The notes beneath the pieces are model-generated. The model was not told where the DNA came from, ran no database searches, and was given only the letters and a program-made list of their open reading frames with translations. Made by a program: the position numbers and the translations under genes. Shown here piece by piece: positions 8,045-16,728 of a DNA stretch of 64,000 nucleotides; within the stretch, counting starts at the first letter, position 1; every line of letters starts with the position of its first letter. Location of the stretch: assembly GCA_003168255.1 (NCBI GenBank), contig PMSU01000194.1:4339-68338 (forward strand). The letters are read 5' to 3'. The DNA comes from Actinomycetota bacterium. Lineage in GTDB: Bacteria; Actinomycetota; Actinomycetes; Streptosporangiales; Streptosporangiaceae.

Positions 8045-8953
8045 GTGCCCTTCACCCTTCAGCCGCACGACGATCGCCGGCACCGGCCGGCCGATGGCAC
8101 CAAGGGCCGCGACAGCCTGTACTTCAACCTGATTCTTCCCGACCTCGAGCTCGCGGTGTTCGTCTACACCTGGGTCGACCAGAACGGCACGGCCGGGCGG
8201 CTGGTCACCGCATGGGGACCCGAGCCCGAGCCGCTCGCCTTTGAGGTCGTCCACGGCGTTCCCATGGCAGCGGCCGACTTCGATGACTGGCGCCTGGCGG
8301 GCCTTGAGCTGCGCCACCCCCAGCCGCTGCGCACGGCTGAGATCCGCTACTCGGGCGAGCATCTCCAGCTGGCCTACGACTTCGAGGGCAGCCACGAGGC
8401 GTTCGACTACACCCGCAACCCCGGCGGCTGCCCGCAGTGGATGGCCGTCAACCGCCTCGAGCAGGCCGGCCGGGCGCAGGGCGAGCTGCGCCTGGGGGAC
8501 CGGGTTATCGCCTTCGATCAGCCGGCCCACCGGGACCATTCTTGGGGACGCCGCAACTGGCGGATGCCCCAGCACTGGAAATGGGTGGTCGCGCAGACCC
8601 CGTCGGGCCGGGCAGTCAACCTGTTTCAGTGGGTCGTGCGCGGCGAGACCGGGACGAACGGCTACGTGCTGCGTGATGGCAAGCCGGTCGCCCTCGTGGA
8701 TGCCCGCTGCCGGGCCAGCTACGACGCCGACATGACCAGCCGGAGCCTGCACGCCAGCCTCACCGACGCGGCAGGAGGCGTAACCGAGCTCGTCCTGCAC
8801 CGTTACGGCACCGTCTCGCTTCCGGTCGGCACGGACACCGTCCTGCACGAGGCGGCGTGCCGGGGAAGCATCGACGCAGAGCCAGGCTGGGGCCAGTTCG
8901 AGACGCAATGGCCCGCCTCCTACGTGGAGTACCTCAGGGACACGCAGCGGTGA
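8045..8953 (+). CDS. DUF7064-like protein (AttH/hydroxyneurosporene-synthase-like fold)
   Basis: The 302-aa protein starts at GTG 8045, 14 bases after the ligase. It looks like the two-part lipocalin-like DUF7064/7065 proteins: an early RDSLYFNLILPD, a central invariant-looking DHSWGRRNWR and a third block FQWVVRGETGTNGYVLRDG. No enzyme activity is established for the family. Its constant company with acyl-CoA ligases and dehydrogenases suggests handling of a hydrophobic substrate or product. The family assignment is from memory of motifs. Confidence 0.7.
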   Translation: MPFTLQPHDDRRHRPADGTKGRDSLYFNLILPDLELAVFVYTWVDQNGTAGRLVTAWGPEPEPLAFEVVHGVPMAAADFDDWRLAGLELRHPQPLRTAEIRYSGEHLQLAYDFEGSHEAFDYTRNPGGCPQWMAVNRLEQAGRAQGELRLGDRVIAFDQPAHRDHSWGRRNWRMPQHWKWVVAQTPSGRAVNLFQWVVRGETGTNGYVLRDGKPVALVDARCRASYDADMTSRSLHASLTDAAGGVTELVLHRYGTVSLPVGTDTVLHEAACRGSIDAEPGWGQFETQWPASYVEYLRDTQR

Positions 8954-10002
8954 GCGGCGCAGGCCCTCCCTTCAGCATCGGGGCACTCGAGGCGTGGCTG
9001 CGCGCTGAAGGGCTCTGCGCCGGTCCTGTCCGGCTGACCCGCATCGGCGACGGCCACTCCAACCTGACCTATGCCGTCCAGGACGGGAAACGGACGCTCG
9101 TGCTGCGCCGGCCGCCGCCTCGCCCGTTCCCCCGGGGCGCCAACGACGTGCTGCGCGAGGCCCGCATCCTTCAGGCGCTTGCCGGAACCGACGTGCCCGT
9201 CCCCGAGGTGCTCGCGGTGGCCGCCGCCAGCGACGTGATGGACGTGCCCTTTTTCATCATGGAGCACCTTGATGGCGTGGTCGCGACCGCGGTACTGCCG
9301 CCGGGACTCGACAATCGCGCGGAGCGCTCCGCTCTCGCCGACGCCGTCGTGGACGTCCTCGCCGCGCTCCACGACGTCGACTGGCGCGGCCGCGGGCTCG
9401 GTGACCTGGGCAGGCCCAAGGGGTTCATCGACCGCCAGCTCGACCGGCTGCCGCTGCTCATCGCCGCTGATGACGGCGCGCTGCCCGCGCCGTTCGCGGA
9501 GCTGCGCGACGGCCTGCGGGCATCGCGGCCCGATTCGGATGACGCAGCCCTGATCCACGGCGACTTCCGCTTCGGCAACCTCATGCTCGCCGGTGACCCC
9601 CCGGCCAGGGTCGTTGGCGTCCTGGACTGGGAGCTGGCCGGCCTCGGAGATCCGCTGGCAGACCTGGCCTACCTGCTGGCTACCTATGCCGTGCCCGCCG
9701 AGCCGCTGCACGCACTGACCGAGATGTCGACGGTCACGCTGGGCCAGGGCTTCCCGGCGCGACGGGTACTCGCCGGGCGCTACGCGGCCGCCACCGGCCG
9801 CGATCTTTCCCGGCTGCCCTGGTACGAGGGACTCCAGCTGTTCAAGCTCGCCGTGCTATTCGAGTACAACCGCCGGAAGGCCGCGACCGGCGGCGGCGAC
9901 GCGTACTACGCCGACCCCCTCCTGGTTGATGGCCTGCTCGGCGCGGCCCGACACGTCCTGCACGCGTCGTCTACCCGCCACCTAGACCCCACGGAGGCCT
10001 GA
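8950..10002 (+). CDS. phosphotransferase (APH/choline kinase-like) family protein
   Basis: A 350-aa aminoglycoside-phosphotransferase-fold kinase, similar to the ACAD10/11 N-domain. It shows a nucleotide-loop region (IGDGHSNLTYAV), the catalytic LIHGDFRFGNLML (HGD...N) and a metal-binding VLDWELAGLGDPLADLAYL. The GTG at 8950 overlaps the previous stop (GTGA). In animals the ACAD10/11 kinase domain phosphorylates 4-hydroxyacyl-CoA; a like role beside a CoA ligase, crotonase and acyl-CoA dehydrogenase is an attractive inference. Confidence 0.88.
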   Translation: MSGAGPPFSIGALEAWLRAEGLCAGPVRLTRIGDGHSNLTYAVQDGKRTLVLRRPPPRPFPRGANDVLREARILQALAGTDVPVPEVLAVAAASDVMDVPFFIMEHLDGVVATAVLPPGLDNRAERSALADAVVDVLAALHDVDWRGRGLGDLGRPKGFIDRQLDRLPLLIAADDGALPAPFAELRDGLRASRPDSDDAALIHGDFRFGNLMLAGDPPARVVGVLDWELAGLGDPLADLAYLLATYAVPAEPLHALTEMSTVTLGQGFPARRVLAGRYAAATGRDLSRLPWYEGLQLFKLAVLFEYNRRKAATGGGDAYYADPLLVDGLLGAARHVLHASSTRHLDPTEA

Positions 10003-10814
10003 TGGCCAAGGTCGTGTACGAGAAACGCGGTCAGATCGCGTACATCACCCTGAACCGGCCCGAGAAACGCAACGCTATCGACACCGAGACCGACGACCTG
10101 CTCTTCGACGCCTGGACCGCTTTCCGGGACGATCCCGACGTGCGCCTGGCCATCCTGACCGGCGCAGGTGACCAGTCGTTCTGCGCAGGTGCCGACCTGT
10201 CCGGCCACGTCGACGGCTGGCTCGACGGGGGCCCTGGACTAGGCCGGAGCGTGCTCGGCCGGGGCTTCGCCGGGGGGATCACCCGCGGCCTGCACCGCAC
10301 GAATAAGCCGATCATCGCTGCCCTCAACGGCTGGGTTATCGGCGGCGGCATCGAGCTGGCCCTCGCCTGCGACATCCGGGTTGCCGCTGCCGACATCCAG
10401 TTCGGGTTCTTCCACATGCGCCGCGGCATGCACTTCGGCGACGGCGGGATCGTCCGGCTGGTCAACACCTGCGGCGTGGGCATGGCGATGGAACTCGAGC
10501 TGATGGGCGAGCCGATCAGCGCCGAGCGCGCCAGGGAGTGCCGCCTCGTCAACCGGGTCGTTCCCCGCCGCGACCTGATGGCGACGGTCGAGGATATGGC
10601 AGCCAAGATCCTGCGCAACCCCCGGGTCGCGGTCGAGTCGGCCAAGGAAACAATCCTTGAGGTCATCGGCCGGCCACTCGATGACCAGCTGCGGCTGGAA
10701 TGTCTCAACAGCTACTCCACGATGGGCGATCCCGAGATCGTCGCCCGCAAGAACGAGTTCCTACAGCGCCATGACGCCGGACGCTCCGCCGTGACGGGGG
10801 AATCACCAAGGTGA
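10002..10814 (+). CDS. enoyl-CoA hydratase/isomerase family protein (crotonase fold)
   Basis: The protein is 270 aa. Crotonase landmarks are LNRPEKRNAID at the N-terminus, the oxyanion loop FCAGADLSG and the second glycine loop NGWVIGGGIELALACDIRVAA. The usual second catalytic glutamate region is replaced by FFHMRRGMHFGDGGI, so a classical hydratase is uncertain; it could be an isomerase, a thioesterase or a C-C hydrolase. The ATG overlaps the upstream TGA. Confidence 0.9.
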   Translation: MAKVVYEKRGQIAYITLNRPEKRNAIDTETDDLLFDAWTAFRDDPDVRLAILTGAGDQSFCAGADLSGHVDGWLDGGPGLGRSVLGRGFAGGITRGLHRTNKPIIAALNGWVIGGGIELALACDIRVAAADIQFGFFHMRRGMHFGDGGIVRLVNTCGVGMAMELELMGEPISAERARECRLVNRVVPRRDLMATVEDMAAKILRNPRVAVESAKETILEVIGRPLDDQLRLECLNSYSTMGDPEIVARKNEFLQRHDAGRSAVTGESPR

Positions 10815-11767
10815 GCAGTGGCGATGTCCGCTTCGGCGTGAACCTGATGCCGCAGCTGTGGGCCGGCGAGTCGGCGAGGACCGGGGCGGACCTGATGGCC
10901 CACCGCGGCCGGCTCCTGGCCCGGATGGCGGCCGTCGGCATCGACCATGTGATGGTCGGCGACCACGTCATGTTCCACGGCGGGGTCGGCAACGACGGCC
11001 TGACCGACGCCGCGTCAGTGGTCACCGCCCGCGACGACCTGCACGTGTACCTGGCCGTGTACCTGCTGGTGCTGCGCCACCCGCTGCTCGTCGCCCGGCA
11101 ACTTGTGACGGTGGCGCAGTTCGCCCCTGGCCGCCTGTCCGTCGGGCTCGGGATCGGCGGCGATGACCGGCGGGAGGTGATCGCGTGCGGCGTCGATCCC
11201 AGCACCCGGGGGCGGCGGATGAACGAATCGCTCAGCCTGCTCCGCCGTCTGCTGGCCGGCGACGAAGTCAGCCACGCCGGCGAGTTCTTCTCTCTCGATC
11301 AAGCTCGCATCCGGCCCGTGCCGGACCAGAAGATCCCGCTCGTGGTTGGCGGCCGTTCTGATGCCGCGCTGCGCCGGGCGGGCCAGCTCGGCGATGGCTG
11401 GCTGGGTATCTGGACCTCCGCCGCCCGCTGCGCCGCGGCGATCGCGGCCGTCGCCGGTCACGCGGCCGACGCGGGGCGGACCGGCGTCGACTGGCGCCAC
11501 GGCATGACGTTCTGGTGCGGATTCGGAGCCAACGACGCAGCGGCCCGCGGCCGGGTCGCCCCCGTCATGGAAGGCCTCTACCGCACCCCGTTCAGCGACT
11601 TCGAGCGTTACATCCCTCATGGCACGGTCGGCCAGGTCGCCGAGTTCGTCGCCCCGTACGTCAAGGCCGGCTGCACCACCCTCAACTTCATCCCGTTCGC
11701 CGGGAGCAGCGAAGCCGCCATCGACGCGGTGGCGGAAGTCCGCGAGATCCTCGATCGGGGCATGTGA
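10811..11767 (+). CDS. LLM-class F420/flavin-dependent oxidoreductase
   Basis: A 318-aa luciferase-like oxidoreductase with VRFGVNLMPQLW at the N-terminus, IDHVMVGDHVMFHGG, RLSVGLGIGGDD in the barrel and a late RPVPDQKIPLVVGGRS. The GTG at 10811 overlaps the crotonase stop. It may reduce or oxidise a pathway intermediate with F420 or FMN; the cofactor is inferred from family and taxon. Confidence 0.88.
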   Translation: MSSGDVRFGVNLMPQLWAGESARTGADLMAHRGRLLARMAAVGIDHVMVGDHVMFHGGVGNDGLTDAASVVTARDDLHVYLAVYLLVLRHPLLVARQLVTVAQFAPGRLSVGLGIGGDDRREVIACGVDPSTRGRRMNESLSLLRRLLAGDEVSHAGEFFSLDQARIRPVPDQKIPLVVGGRSDAALRRAGQLGDGWLGIWTSAARCAAAIAAVAGHAADAGRTGVDWRHGMTFWCGFGANDAAARGRVAPVMEGLYRTPFSDFERYIPHGTVGQVAEFVAPYVKAGCTTLNFIPFAGSSEAAIDAVAEVREILDRGM

Positions 11768-12930
11768 TGGCCGGTCTTTCCTTCAGCTACACCGACGATC
11801 AAGAGCAGTTCCGCCAGACTGTCGCCCGCTTCGCCCGGCAGCGACTCGCGCCCGGGTACCGGGAACGGTCCGGCAAAGAGGCCTATCCCATGGATCTGCA
11901 CGCCGAGATGGCATCGCTCGGGGTGCTCGGCATTGGCCTGCCCGGCGAGTTCGGCGGCACCGGCACCGAAGACCCCATCGCACTCGGCATCGCGTGCGAG
12001 GAGATCGGGGCCGCTGACGTCAGCCTGGCGGCAGCGCCGGTCACCATCGGCCTCACCGGAGCTCAGCTCGCCAAGGGCGGCAGCCGAGCCGTGCAGCAAC
12101 GCTGGCTTCCCGCGATGATCGACGGCAGCGAGATCGTTGCCTTCGGCCTCACCGAGCCCGAGGCCGGCTCCGACGCCGCTTCCATCCGGACCACGGCCAC
12201 CCCAGTTGACGGCGGCTGGCGCCTGTCAGGCGAGAAGAACTCGGTAAGCCACGTCCACGTCGCCAGCGCCACCCTCGTCTACGCCCGCCAGCCCGGCAGC
12301 GAGCGATCCGCCGGGGTGAGCGCCTTCCTCGTCGAGATGGACCGTCCTGGCGTGTCCACCGGCAGCTTCCACGACATGGGGCAGCTGCCGATCGGCCGGG
12401 GATCGCTCCACCTCGACAACGTATTCGTACCGACCGAGAACCTCGTCGGCCAGGAAGGCCGTGGCTTCGCCATGGTCATGGGCCACTTCGACTACAGCCG
12501 GGCGGCCATCGGGCTCCAGTGCCTCGGAGCAGCCGGAGCCAGCCTCACCGAGTCTTACAGCTACGTGAAGCAACGCCGGGCCTTCGGCAAGCCGATCGCA
12601 GCGTTCGAAGGCGTCTCGTTCCCCCTCGCAGAGCACGCCACCTTGGTGCAAGCAGCCCGCCTGCTCTGCTACCAGACCCTGTGGCTTCGGCAGGAAGGCC
12701 TGCCGCACACGGCCGAGGCGGCCATGTGCAAATGGTGGGCCCCCCTGGTCGCCAAAAACGCCATAGAAACCTGCCTGCTAACCCACGGCCACTACGGCTG
12801 GTCGGACGAACTGCCCTTCCAGCAGCGCTTCCGCGACGTGTTCGGGTTCCAGATCGGCGACGGCACCGCGCAAATCCAAAAGCAAGTCATCGCCAGTCGG
12901 CTCATCGGCCCCGAGGCCAGAGACCGCTAG
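11767..12930 (+). CDS. acyl-CoA dehydrogenase
   Basis: This 387-aa protein starts at the ATG at 11767, which overlaps the preceding TGA. Landmarks: FGLTEPEAGSDAASI, WRLSGEKNSVSHV, KQRRAFGKPIAAFEGV and, near the end, LLTHGHYGWSDELPFQQRFRDVFGFQIGDGTAQ. The last motif resembles acyl-CoA dehydrogenases acting on cyclic or branched substrates, where the normal catalytic segment is altered. It is the last gene of the six-gene operon. Its 3' end is the first copy of a 38-bp duplication. Confidence 0.9.
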   Translation: MAGLSFSYTDDQEQFRQTVARFARQRLAPGYRERSGKEAYPMDLHAEMASLGVLGIGLPGEFGGTGTEDPIALGIACEEIGAADVSLAAAPVTIGLTGAQLAKGGSRAVQQRWLPAMIDGSEIVAFGLTEPEAGSDAASIRTTATPVDGGWRLSGEKNSVSHVHVASATLVYARQPGSERSAGVSAFLVEMDRPGVSTGSFHDMGQLPIGRGSLHLDNVFVPTENLVGQEGRGFAMVMGHFDYSRAAIGLQCLGAAGASLTESYSYVKQRRAFGKPIAAFEGVSFPLAEHATLVQAARLLCYQTLWLRQEGLPHTAEAAMCKWWAPLVAKNAIETCLLTHGHYGWSDELPFQQRFRDVFGFQIGDGTAQIQKQVIASRLIGPEARDR

Positions 12931-12994
12931 CCCTAGCGGCTTGCACCGCGGAAGGCGGCCCCGAGGCCAGCGACCGCTAGCCCTAGCGGCTTGC
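12907..12994. repeat. 38-bp direct repeat at the end of the acyl-CoA dehydrogenase gene
   Basis: Bases 12907-12944, which include the last codons and the stop, recur 50 bp downstream at 12957-12994 with one mismatch. Each copy contains CCGCTAG-CC-CTAGCGG, a tight 7-bp hairpin, so the duplication doubles a possible terminator. Confidence 0.85.
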
Positions 12995-12996
12995 CG

Positions 12997-13218
12997 CGGC
13001 CCGGCGGCGCCTCATTCCGCATCGTTTCCAAGATCGATGTGACGGAGCCCCCCACCGGTGGTAGGTAACGCCACATCGATCTTCGGCGGCGCTCCGGAAG
13101 TCGTGGCTCACGGGGTCGGTGGTGCCGGTGTGACGGGAGTAGTCCGGTCGGCCGGGTCCGCGGGGCACCGCACGATCGTCCGGGATCAGGAAACGACGGT
13201 TTATGTCACGACGTGTCC
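12997..13218. repeat. long dispersed repeat, copy 3, with structured core
   Basis: The counterpart of 1957-2170. The core has 12-bp perfect arms AAGATCGATGTG (13030-13041) and CACATCGATCTT (13072-13083) with a 30-nt loop containing CCACCGGTGG. The right-hand palindrome of copy 1 is conserved with one change. It lies between the converging acyl-CoA dehydrogenase and sdaA genes. Confidence 0.8.
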
Positions 13219-13276
13219 CTAGGCCTTCGTGATCATGAAGTGGCGAGAGTGCGTCGGCGGCGTGGGGGAGCCCAGG

Positions 13277-14776
13277 TCAGCATTCGATCACGTTGACGGC
13301 GAGGCCGCCGCGCGAGGTCTCCTTGTACTTGGAATGCATGTCGCGCCCGGTGTCCCGCATAGTCTTGATCACTTTGTCCAGCGAGACGAAATGCTGCCCG
13401 TCGCCGCGCAGCGCCATCCTGGACGCGGTGAGCGCCTGCACCGAGGCCATGGCGTTCCGCTCGATGCACGGCACCTGGACCAGGCCGCCGATCGGGTCGC
13501 AGGTAAGGCCGAGGTGGTGCTCCATCGCGATCTCGGCAGCGTTCTCCACCTGCCCGGGGGTCCCGCCGAGCACCTCGGTGAGGCCGGCCGCCGCCATCGA
13601 GCACGCGGAGCCGACTTCGCCCTGGCAGCCGACCTCGGCTCCGGAGATCGACGCGTTCTCCTTGAACAGGATGCCGATGGCGCCGGCGGCGAGCAGGAAG
13701 CGCACCACGCCTTCGTCGCCGTAGCCGGGGACGAAGTCCCGGTAGTAGTGCAGCACCGCCGGGATGATGCCCGCCGCCCCGTTGGTCGGCGCGGTGACCA
13801 CCCGCCCGCCGGCGGCGTTCTCCTCACTGACCGCGAGGGCATAGAGCGTCAGCCAGTCCATGGCCCGCAGCGGATCGGGCGACGGACCACCCTCGCCTGC
13901 CCCGCGCACCCCATCCGCCTCGCTCGCCCCACGTACAGCATTCGCCGCGTCCGCCCCGCGCACTCCATCCGCCGCGTCCGCCCCGCGCACTCCATCCGCC
14001 ACGTCTGCCCCGTCCGCCTGGGTCAGCTGGGCGTAGACGGCCGACGCGCGCCTGCCGACCTTGAGCCCGCCCGGCAGCGTGCCACCGGTGGCACACCCCC
14101 GGCGCACGCACTCCGCCATGACCCGCCAGCGGTCCAGCAGGCCGGCCCTGGTCTGCGCTTCGGGCCGCCAGGCGGTCTCGTTCGCCAGCATCAGCCCGCT
14201 GATCGACAGGCCCGTCCGCTCGGTCAGTTCCAGCAGTTCAGCAGCGTTGCCGAACCGGTGCGGCAGCTCCCTGTCGTCCGGCTTGATCCGGTCGGTTCCC
14301 GCCGCGCCCTCGTCGACGACGAACCCGCCGCCGACCGAGTAGTAGATCCGCGACGCCAGCTCGGTGCCGGCGGAGTCGGCAGCGGTGAACGACATCCCGT
14401 TGGGGTGAGCGGGCAGCGAGCGCTTGCGCTCGAACTCGAGGTCGGCGGCCGGATCGAACGTGATCTCGTGCTCGCCGAGCAGGTTCACCCGGGCGCGTTC
14501 CCTGATGGCCGCGAGCCTCGCCGGAATTCCGTCCACGTCGACCTGGTCGGGTGTCTCGCCCTCCAGCCCCAGCAGCACCGCCTTGTCGCTGCCGTGCCCC
14601 TTCCCGGTCAGGCCCAGCGATCCGTACAGCACCACGTGCACCGATGCCACCTGGGACAGCAGGCCATCGGCCCGCAGGCCGACGGCGAACCGGCCTGCCG
14701 CGGTCATCGGCCCGACGGTGTGCGAGCTCGACGGGCCGATCCCGATCTTGAAGAGGTCGAAGACGCTGATCGTCAT
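13277..14776 (-). CDS. sdaA: L-serine ammonia-lyase (single-chain, iron-sulfur type) with internal repeat insertion
   Basis: This 499-aa enzyme deaminates L-serine to pyruvate. The N-terminal beta domain starts [19 protein letters not shown]. The alpha domain carries [36 protein letters not shown], whose cysteines are expected 4Fe-4S ligands, and ends [12 protein letters not shown]. About 50 extra residues of ADGVRGADA-type repeats (roughly residues 255-300) interrupt the linker between domains, making it longer than the usual ~455 aa. It follows gcvT and gcvH in one leftward cluster, linking glycine cleavage to serine breakdown. Confidence 0.93.
   Translation of the reverse strand: MTISVFDLFKIGIGPSSSHTVGPMTAAGRFAVGLRADGLLSQVASVHVVLYGSLGLTGKGHGSDKAVLLGLEGETPDQVDVDGIPARLAAIRERARVNLLGEHEITFDPAADLEFERKRSLPAHPNGMSFTAADSAGTELASRIYYSVGGGFVVDEGAAGTDRIKPDDRELPHRFGNAAELLELTERTGLSISGLMLANETAWRPEAQTRAGLLDRWRVMAECVRRGCATGGTLPGGLKVGRRASAVYAQLTQADGADVADGVRGADAADGVRGADAANAVRGASEADGVRGAGEGGPSPDPLRAMDWLTLYALAVSEENAAGGRVVTAPTNGAAGIIPAVLHYYRDFVPGYGDEGVVRFLLAAGAIGILFKENASISGAEVGCQGEVGSACSMAAAGLTEVLGGTPGQVENAAEIAMEHHLGLTCDPIGGLVQVPCIERNAMASVQALTASRMALRGDGQHFVSLDKVIKTMRDTGRDMHSKYKETSRGGLAVNVIEC
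13897..14020. repeat. 27-bp in-frame repeats inside sdaA
   Basis: Four to five degenerate 27-bp units (containing CGCACTCCATCCGCC) encode nine-residue repeats of the ADAADGVRG type. The two most similar units sit side by side. They occupy the interdomain linker, where length change would be tolerated. Confidence 0.8.
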
Positions 14777-14822
14777 TGATCCATCCGCCCCTCAACACTG
14801 CCAGGCGCTAACCAGGCACTGG

Positions 14823-15206
14823 TCAGTCGGCTTCCTTGATCAGCTCGGCGTACTGGTCGGCCGAGAGCAGATCGGCCGGCGGCTGGCCGGCCAGCCTGAC
14901 CTTGAACAGCCAGCCGATCCCGTAGGGGTCGGCGTTGACCTGGCCGGGGTCTTCCTCTACCTCGGTGTTCACCTCGGTGACCTCGCCGTCCACCGGCGAG
15001 TAGAGATCGCTCACCGACTTGGTGGATTCGATCTCGCCGCATGGCTCGCCCGCCGTGACCTTCGTGCCCGGCGCCGGCGGGGACACGTAGACCACATCGC
15101 CGAGCGCACTGGCGGCATGCTCGGTGATGCCGACGGAGGCGAGGGTGCCGTCGATCGCCACCCATTCGTGCTCTGCGGTGTAGTGAAGCTGCTCCGGGAC
15201 CGCCAT
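14823..15206 (-). CDS. gcvH: glycine cleavage system H protein
   Basis: The 127-aa lipoyl carrier has the lipoylation motif [20 protein letters not shown], with the modified lysine in ESTKS, and the C-terminal [13 protein letters not shown]. It shuttles the aminomethyl group between the P, T and L proteins. It begins three bases after gcvT ends. The gcvP gene is not in this stretch and must lie elsewhere. Confidence 0.96.
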   Translation of the reverse strand: MAVPEQLHYTAEHEWVAIDGTLASVGITEHAASALGDVVYVSPPAPGTKVTAGEPCGEIESTKSVSDLYSPVDGEVTEVNTEVEEDPGQVNADPYGIGWLFKVRLAGQPPADLLSADQYAELIKEAD

Positions 15207-15209
15207 GGG

Positions 15210-16352
15210 TCATTGCCTCCTCTGGTAAAAGGGGAGCGTCACAAGGTCAGCGGCCTCGCCGCGCCCTCTGATGTCGATCGATAGCCGGCTGCTGTCGCCG
15301 GCGGCTGTCTCCGCCGCGAGCGAGGCGACCTCCGGGTCCAGGTAGGCCATGGCTATGGGCACGCCGAGAGTCGGGGACGGCGCGCCGCTCGTCACCGTGC
15401 CGCATGGCGTGGCGTCCCACAGCACGTCGTAACCGTGCCGTGGCACCCGCCGGGAACGGCAGGTTAGTCCGGCCAGGACGCGCCGCGGCGGTCGCTTCGC
15501 GACCTCGGCAAGCGCTGCTCGGCCCACGAAGTCTCCTGGCTTGTCAAGTTTGACCACCCGGCCCAGGCCGGCGTCGAACGGAGTCACATCTGGGCCGAGT
15601 TCGTTGCCGTACAGCGGCATGCCGGCCTCAAGGCGGAGGGTATCGCGAGCCGCGAGGCCGGCCGGCACAAGCCCCTGATCTTCGCCCGCGGCGGCCAGCC
15701 CGGCCCACAGCGGCTCGGCGTCCTGCGGCGCGCAGAACATCTCGAAGCCGTCTTCGCCGGTGTACCCGGTGCGGGCGAGCAGCACCTGCCTGCCGCAGAC
15801 GGCAGCCGGCTGGCTCGCGTAGTACTTCACTTCGGGCAGATCGGTGCCGGTAACCGCGGACAGTATCGCAGCGCCGTTCGGACCCTGGATTGCAATTAGG
15901 GCATACTCGCTGGTCCGGTCGGTGACCTCGGCGCCGAACCCGGCGGCCCGGTGCGTCAATTCCTTGTGCACGACCGCGGTATTCGCCGCGTTCGCCACCA
16001 CCAGGAACTCCGCAGCCGCCAGCCGGTAGACGATCAGGTCGTCGAGCACCCCGCCATCCTCGGCGCAGATCATCGTGTAGCGTGCCCGGCCGGCGGCGAG
16101 TGCGGACAGCCGCCCGACGAGCGCGTAGTCGAGCGCGGCTGCCGCGTCCGGCCCGGTCACCGCGATCTCGCCCATGTGGGACAGGTCGAACAGCCCGGCC
16201 GCGGTGCGGACCGCGCGGTGCTCGGCAGTCTCGCTGCCGTATCGCAGGGGCATCAGCCATCCGGCGAATCCGGTCATGCTGGCGCCGAGGCGTTCGTGCA
16301 CCGGCTGCAAGGGGCTGTGCCGCAGCTGGCCGGCGGGCTGGATCTGTGTCAT
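15210..16352 (-). CDS. gcvT: glycine cleavage aminomethyltransferase (T protein)
   Basis: This 380-aa protein transfers the methylene group from the aminomethyl-lipoyl H protein to tetrahydrofolate, releasing ammonia. Seen: GASMTGFAGWLMPLRYGS, LFDLSHMGEIAVTGPDA, ARTGYTGEDGFEMF and RDTLRLEAGMPLYGNEL. The ATG at 16352 has a GGAG nine bases upstream; an upstream in-frame TTG at 16367 is less likely. It heads the gcvT-gcvH-sdaA cluster. The short divergent gap shows no glycine riboswitch. Confidence 0.95.
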   Translation of the reverse strand: MTQIQPAGQLRHSPLQPVHERLGASMTGFAGWLMPLRYGSETAEHRAVRTAAGLFDLSHMGEIAVTGPDAAAALDYALVGRLSALAAGRARYTMICAEDGGVLDDLIVYRLAAAEFLVVANAANTAVVHKELTHRAAGFGAEVTDRTSEYALIAIQGPNGAAILSAVTGTDLPEVKYYASQPAAVCGRQVLLARTGYTGEDGFEMFCAPQDAEPLWAGLAAAGEDQGLVPAGLAARDTLRLEAGMPLYGNELGPDVTPFDAGLGRVVKLDKPGDFVGRAALAEVAKRPPRRVLAGLTCRSRRVPRHGYDVLWDATPCGTVTSGAPSPTLGVPIAMAYLDPEVASLAAETAAGDSSRLSIDIRGRGEAADLVTLPFYQRRQ

Positions 16353-16418
16353 GGGCGGGCACTCCAAAGGTCGGTTGCGACCCTAGCCGGCGCCGTCTCG
16401 TCGTGATAAGGCAGACGA

Positions 16419-16697
16419 ATGGACCTGCTCACTGAGGAAGCGCTCGCCCTAGAGCTTGCCACCGTGCCCGACTGGGCCCACGTCGACGGGAGCATCAGGC
16501 GCACCGTCACGCGGGCGGATTTCCGCGCCGCGCTGCTTTACGTCGGCGTGGTCGCCTACCTGGCGGAAGAGGCAAATCATCATCCGGACATCCTGATTCG
16601 ATGGAACAAGGTGACGCTGACCCTCTCCACCCACTCGGCGGGCGGCCTGACTGCCACTGATTTCACGCTCGCCAGGACCATCGACGCGCTGACCTGA
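16419..16697 (+). CDS. 4a-hydroxytetrahydrobiopterin dehydratase (pterin carbinolamine dehydratase)
   Basis: This 92-aa protein has the family's normal size and its signature EEANHHPDILIRWNKVTLTLSTHSAGGLT; the HHP pair is part of the active site. It dehydrates 4a-hydroxy-pterins and may also help protein assembly. It is divergent from gcvT, perhaps because both touch pterin/folate chemistry. Confidence 0.92.
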   Translation: MDLLTEEALALELATVPDWAHVDGSIRRTVTRADFRAALLYVGVVAYLAEEANHHPDILIRWNKVTLTLSTHSAGGLTATDFTLARTIDALT

Positions 16698-16728
16698 GCT
16701 CCCCGGCTGACGGCAGTGGTTCGCCGGC

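Noticed and set aside
11515-11766. An upstream-extended start for the acyl-CoA dehydrogenase at 11767
   Set aside because: The extension overlaps the LLM gene in another frame and encodes no family residues; the ATG overlapping the LLM stop fits the operon pattern.
13897-14020. A CRISPR-like array inside sdaA
   Set aside because: Units are contiguous 27-bp coding repeats without spacers and in frame with the enzyme.
13229-14779. A 516-codon open frame opposite sdaA
   Set aside because: Shadow of sdaA in high GC; its apparent repeats (RRVRPAHSI) are only the antisense of the sdaA linker repeats.
16353-16418. A glycine riboswitch upstream of gcvT
   Set aside because: The divergent gap is only about 66 bp, too short for a glycine riboswitch, and shows no tandem aptamer features.
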